DNA from: Mycobacterium sp. 1081908.1
GTDB taxonomy: Bacteria; Actinomycetota; Actinomycetes; Mycobacteriales; Mycobacteriaceae
Length of the DNA: 64,000 nt
Direction: 5' to 3'
Assembly (NCBI RefSeq): GCF_001673535.1
Contig: NZ_LZLY01000103.1
Span: 1-64,000, forward strand
A program made the translations under genes and the position numbers. The notes beneath the pieces were generated by a model. That model was not told where the DNA came from. It saw only the letters and a program-made list of their open reading frames with translations, and made no database searches. Positions within the stretch are counted from its first letter, which is position 1; each line of letters begins with the position of its first letter. Below are positions 61,441 through 64,000 of this stretch, one piece after another.

Positions 61441-62559
61441 ATGGGTTTGGATGAGCATTGCCGGAACACGAAGTCCATATGGAGCGTGATCGCCGCAGCC
61501 CCAGCCGACGCGGCTTTTGCGGGTCTGCTGACGGGATTCATGATCTCCGCCATCGCCTTCTTGCTGGGCCGAGAACGGCAAGAGGACAAAATCCTTCACG
61601 CCGTTGCGCTATTTGCGCCCGGCTTGCTGGTTTTGGCGCTCGCGTGTAATCAGTTTGTCGGCATCACGGCGATAGCCCCGAATATGGGGCAAGACGCTGC
61701 CCCACAAACCAAGCCAGAAGTTGTGTGCAGCGTCGCCTGGACCCAAGGAATGACGGCTCAGGGCATGCTGGGTGTGGGCTTCGTAGTCGCGGTCGCCGGG
61801 CTGGTCTGGATGATGGCTCACGCCGTGGACGGAAACATCGACCGCGACGCCCCGGAAGGCGGCGGTCAGGACCGCAGAACCCTGATACATCTGGGCAACT
61901 TCCTCGTGTTCGTCGCCATTGCCACGGTCTCGCTGCTGTTGACGAACGGCTCGCTCAGTTACTACGACATGATGGGCACCGTCGGCGTCCATCCACCGAA
62001 TCCCATGAAGGCCGTAATTTGGTGGACATTCGGGATAATGATGGCTGTTGACGCCGCGATAATCTCCGTGCGGACCGCCGGATATTATCTTGTTCGGCAC
62101 AAGAGGATTCATGGCAAGTGGGATGAGCGCGGCGAACCTCGTGCGGCGCGGTATTTGCGACGAGGTTTCGTCGTTTGCGTGGTGGTGTTGACGGCAGGAA
62201 TGGCCCTGATGGCGCCTCTGCACGCCGGGCTAGTTTCTCAAGGCAATTCTGCACCTGGCAACGTAGCGGCATTCTTTGCGGTGGCCCTGGGCATGTTCTA
62301 TCCGTTCGCGATTTTCTTGTTCATTTCCGCTTCGGTGCCGGGACCGGACTTCTGGTATTGGGACATCATCTTCGACACCAAGGGGCGGCGCGAAGCCACC
62401 GCCAAGAAACCAGGAAGTCGGCCGCCGGCTTCGGCGGCCACGAGTCGTCACGCGGTTGATCCGACGCAAGCTTCAGGCGAGCATCTCGGCGACGACGGCG
62501 TCGGTCTCGGTCGGTCGCGCGAAGGTGGCGCCCAGGAACTGGGTCGACCACTCGTGTGA
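61441..62559 (+). CDS. Multi-pass membrane protein of unknown function
   Basis: A 372-residue protein with about seven helices (FAGLLTGFMISAIAFLLG, AVALFAPGLLVLALACNQF, GVGFVVAVAGLVWMMAHAV, FLVFVAIATVSLLL, AVIWWTFGIMMAVDAAII and two more). No family recognised. ATG 61441 is preferred to a TTG seven codons upstream. The last ~30 codons are Gly/Arg/Asp-rich and antisense to the isochorismatase gene, so the natural C-terminus may have been lost. Lower GC than flanking genes. Confidence 0.65.
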   Translation: MGLDEHCRNTKSIWSVIAAAPADAAFAGLLTGFMISAIAFLLGRERQEDKILHAVALFAPGLLVLALACNQFVGITAIAPNMGQDAAPQTKPEVVCSVAWTQGMTAQGMLGVGFVVAVAGLVWMMAHAVDGNIDRDAPEGGGQDRRTLIHLGNFLVFVAIATVSLLLTNGSLSYYDMMGTVGVHPPNPMKAVIWWTFGIMMAVDAAIISVRTAGYYLVRHKRIHGKWDERGEPRAARYLRRGFVVCVVVLTAGMALMAPLHAGLVSQGNSAPGNVAAFFAVALGMFYPFAIFLFISASVPGPDFWYWDIIFDTKGRREATAKKPGSRPPASAATSRHAVDPTQASGEHLGDDGVGLGRSREGGAQELGRPLV

Positions 62560-63111
62560 CGCCTGCACGAACGTCGCGCACGCGTCGGTCGCCAGCATCA
62601 CGTCATAGCCGCTGTCGGCGAGTTCGCGCACCATCCCCGTGACGCACATGTCGGTCATCACCCCGGTCACCACGACGGGATCGGCCTTCAGATCGGCCAA
62701 ATGGGTGTGAATGGCGGTGCCGGCGAGTGGGCCGCTGGTCGACTTGGTGAACACCTCCTCGCCCGCGACGGGTTGCAGGTCATCGATCACCCGGGCGGCC
62801 GGATCGGCCAGCGGCAGAAAACACCGCTCGCCCACCGCGGCGACGGCCAGCTCGTTCATCCTGCGCGCCCACGGCGGCAGGTCGCCGCCGTCGGGAGTGC
62901 GGCTGCCGAACTCGGTGAAGACGACGCGCAGCCCACGCGCGCGGAATTCCGCAAGCAGCCGGCCGATGTTCGGCACGACGACGCGACGCAGCAGGTCGAA
63001 GTACCAGCTGCCGCCGTCGGCCAGGCCCCGGCTCACGAAGCGGGCCAGCGCCGAATCCGGCTCGCAGAAATAGCGTTGCATGTCGACGACCACGAGCACG
63101 GGCCTCGGCAT
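62473..63111 (-). CDS. Isochorismatase-family hydrolase
   Basis: A 212-residue cysteine hydrolase. The catalytic Asp is in VLVVVDMQRYF, Lys in FTKSTSGPLAGT, and the nucleophilic Cys in VTGVMTDMCVTG. Substrates of the family range from isochorismate to nicotinamide and carbamates; none is indicated here. ATG 63111 overlaps the previous stop by one base (TGATG), so it is co-translated with the luciferase-like oxidoreductase. Confidence 0.88.
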   Translation of the reverse strand: MPRPVLVVVDMQRYFCEPDSALARFVSRGLADGGSWYFDLLRRVVVPNIGRLLAEFRARGLRVVFTEFGSRTPDGGDLPPWARRMNELAVAAVGERCFLPLADPAARVIDDLQPVAGEEVFTKSTSGPLAGTAIHTHLADLKADPVVVTGVMTDMCVTGMVRELADSGYDVMLATDACATFVQASHEWSTQFLGATFARPTETDAVVAEMLA

Positions 63112-64000
63112 CAACGGCTCCGCAACGCGTCGAGCGTCTCGGCGACCCCGTCGTCGGCGTCGACGCCGAGCTGCACCCGGTCCGCCGCCCCGCCGAAGCG
63201 TTCGAGCGCGGTGGCGGCCATCTCCTTGGGGCCGCCGATCGCCGCGAAGGTGTGCAGCACGGTGTCGTCGATCAGCATGCCCATCGTCGTCCACTCACCG
63301 CGTTTGGACAGCGCGTGCAACTCGTCGCCCAGGGCGCCCCAGCCGTGGTGTTCCAGCACCGGCCGGTAGGCCGGGGTTGACCCATAGAAGGCGAGTGTCG
63401 TTCGCATCGCGTCGATTTTGGCGTCGCGCTCGTCCTCGACGATCGCCAGCATCAGCGGCACGGTCACCTCGACGTCGGCGCGGGCGCGGCCCGCGCGTCG
63501 CAGGCCGACGTCCAGGCGTGGCAGGGTCACCTCGCGAAAATAGCTTGCGGTGGTGAAGCCGTGGGCGATCAGCCCGTCGGCGACCTCGCCGACCAGCGCC
63601 GTCATCACCGGGCCGACGGCGGCGACGTGAATCGCCGGCCATCCGCACGGGCTGGGACCGTGATCGAACATCGGCGTCATCAGGGTGTGCTGGTAGTACT
63701 CGCCGCGAAAGTCCAAGGGGCTCTGTTGTTCCCAGGCGGCCCAGATCGCGCGCACCGCCAGGATGAACTCTCGCATCCGCGCCGCCGGCAGGCCCCAGGG
63801 CATCGAGAATCGCCGGGTGATGTGCGGCCTGATCTGGGTGCCGAGCCCGAGGACGAACCGCCCGCCGGAGAACCGGTGCAGGTCGGAGGAGGTGACCGCG
63901 ACGGTCATCGGGTTTCGCGCGAACGCGACCGCGATGCCGGTCGCCAGCCGGATCGAATCGCTGGCCGCCGCGGCAAGGGCCACCGCCGGAAACGGGTCGT
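63111..64000 (-). CDS. Luciferase-like F420-dependent oxidoreductase, 5' part outside the window
   Basis: The frame runs off the right edge, so the N-terminus is missing. The visible ~296 residues have the LLM fold: LATGIAVAFARNPMTVAV, SGGRFVLGLGTQ and AIHVAAVGPVMTALVGEVADG, typical of mycobacterial F420-dependent enzymes. The substrate is unknown. First gene of a two-gene transcript with the isochorismatase-family gene, as in other mycobacterial catabolic pairs. Confidence 0.88.
   Translation of the reverse strand, partial: DPFPAVALAAAASDSIRLATGIAVAFARNPMTVAVTSSDLHRFSGGRFVLGLGTQIRPHITRRFSMPWGLPAARMREFILAVRAIWAAWEQQSPLDFRGEYYQHTLMTPMFDHGPSPCGWPAIHVAAVGPVMTALVGEVADGLIAHGFTTASYFREVTLPRLDVGLRRAGRARADVEVTVPLMLAIVEDERDAKIDAMRTTLAFYGSTPAYRPVLEHHGWGALGDELHALSKRGEWTTMGMLIDDTVLHTFAAIGGPKEMAATALERFGGAADRVQLGVDADDGVAETLDALRSR

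Overview
The window is from a high-GC mycobacterium. The evidence is paired PE and PPE genes of the SVP subclass, WhiB4, a CRP regulator, LpqG, MarP, PonA2, and a gene order that follows the M. tuberculosis Rv3621c-Rv3684 block almost gene for gene. There are no PE_PGRS genes, and several genes of the M. tuberculosis block are missing. A slow-growing non-tuberculous species, perhaps of the M. avium complex, fits best, but the species cannot be fixed from this sequence. Correspondence to Rv numbers is from memory of that gene order and protein family, not from a search.

Layout. 1-3.8 kb is a PE/PPE zone: a truncated PPE gene, an antisense PE gene with a Gly/Tyr tail, a small HTH protein, a small secreted protein and a PE-PPE operon. 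4.0-11.2 kb holds lpqG, the operon dacB - metalloprotease - tilS with hpt downstream, ppa, and a DUF475 membrane protein. 11.3-16.5 kb is an envelope sugar block: a polysaccharide-type membrane protein, ppgS with its small membrane partner, galE and a large membrane protein. 16.5-26.1 kb is a nucleic-acid block: tRNA-Thr, holB, a membrane adenylate cyclase, topA, cspA and an Hrq1/MrfA-like helicase. 27.4-31.9 kb is a Tad/Flp pilus-type locus. 32.1-33.6 kb carries two small RNAs around a HAD-family gene: a 6C RNA and, by position and structure, the Ms1/MTS2823 RNA. 34.4-39.4 kb is the dppABCD importer. 40.2-53.7 kb is a metabolic and stress block: acs, a secreted protease, ephE, the marP operon with nth, crp, an MBL/RidA operon, and the two GET3-like ATPases bagA/bagB. 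54.0-59.4 kb holds whiB4, ponA2, a phosphoesterase, cds1 and tRNA-Pro. 59.4-62.6 kb looks accessory: a PE gene bracketed by copies of the tRNA-Pro 3' end, then two membrane proteins of unknown function. The window ends in an isochorismatase-family gene and a truncated luciferase-like oxidoreductase.

Expression. Many starts lie exactly 6 or 7 nt after a TANNNT -10 hexamer with no Shine-Dalgarno space, so they look leaderless; this also settles several uncertain starts. Most convergent gene pairs end in 4-bp stop overlaps or strong inverted repeats. Multi-gene transcripts (dpp, tad, dacB operon, marP operon, bagAB) are tightly coupled by ATGA or GTGA overlaps.
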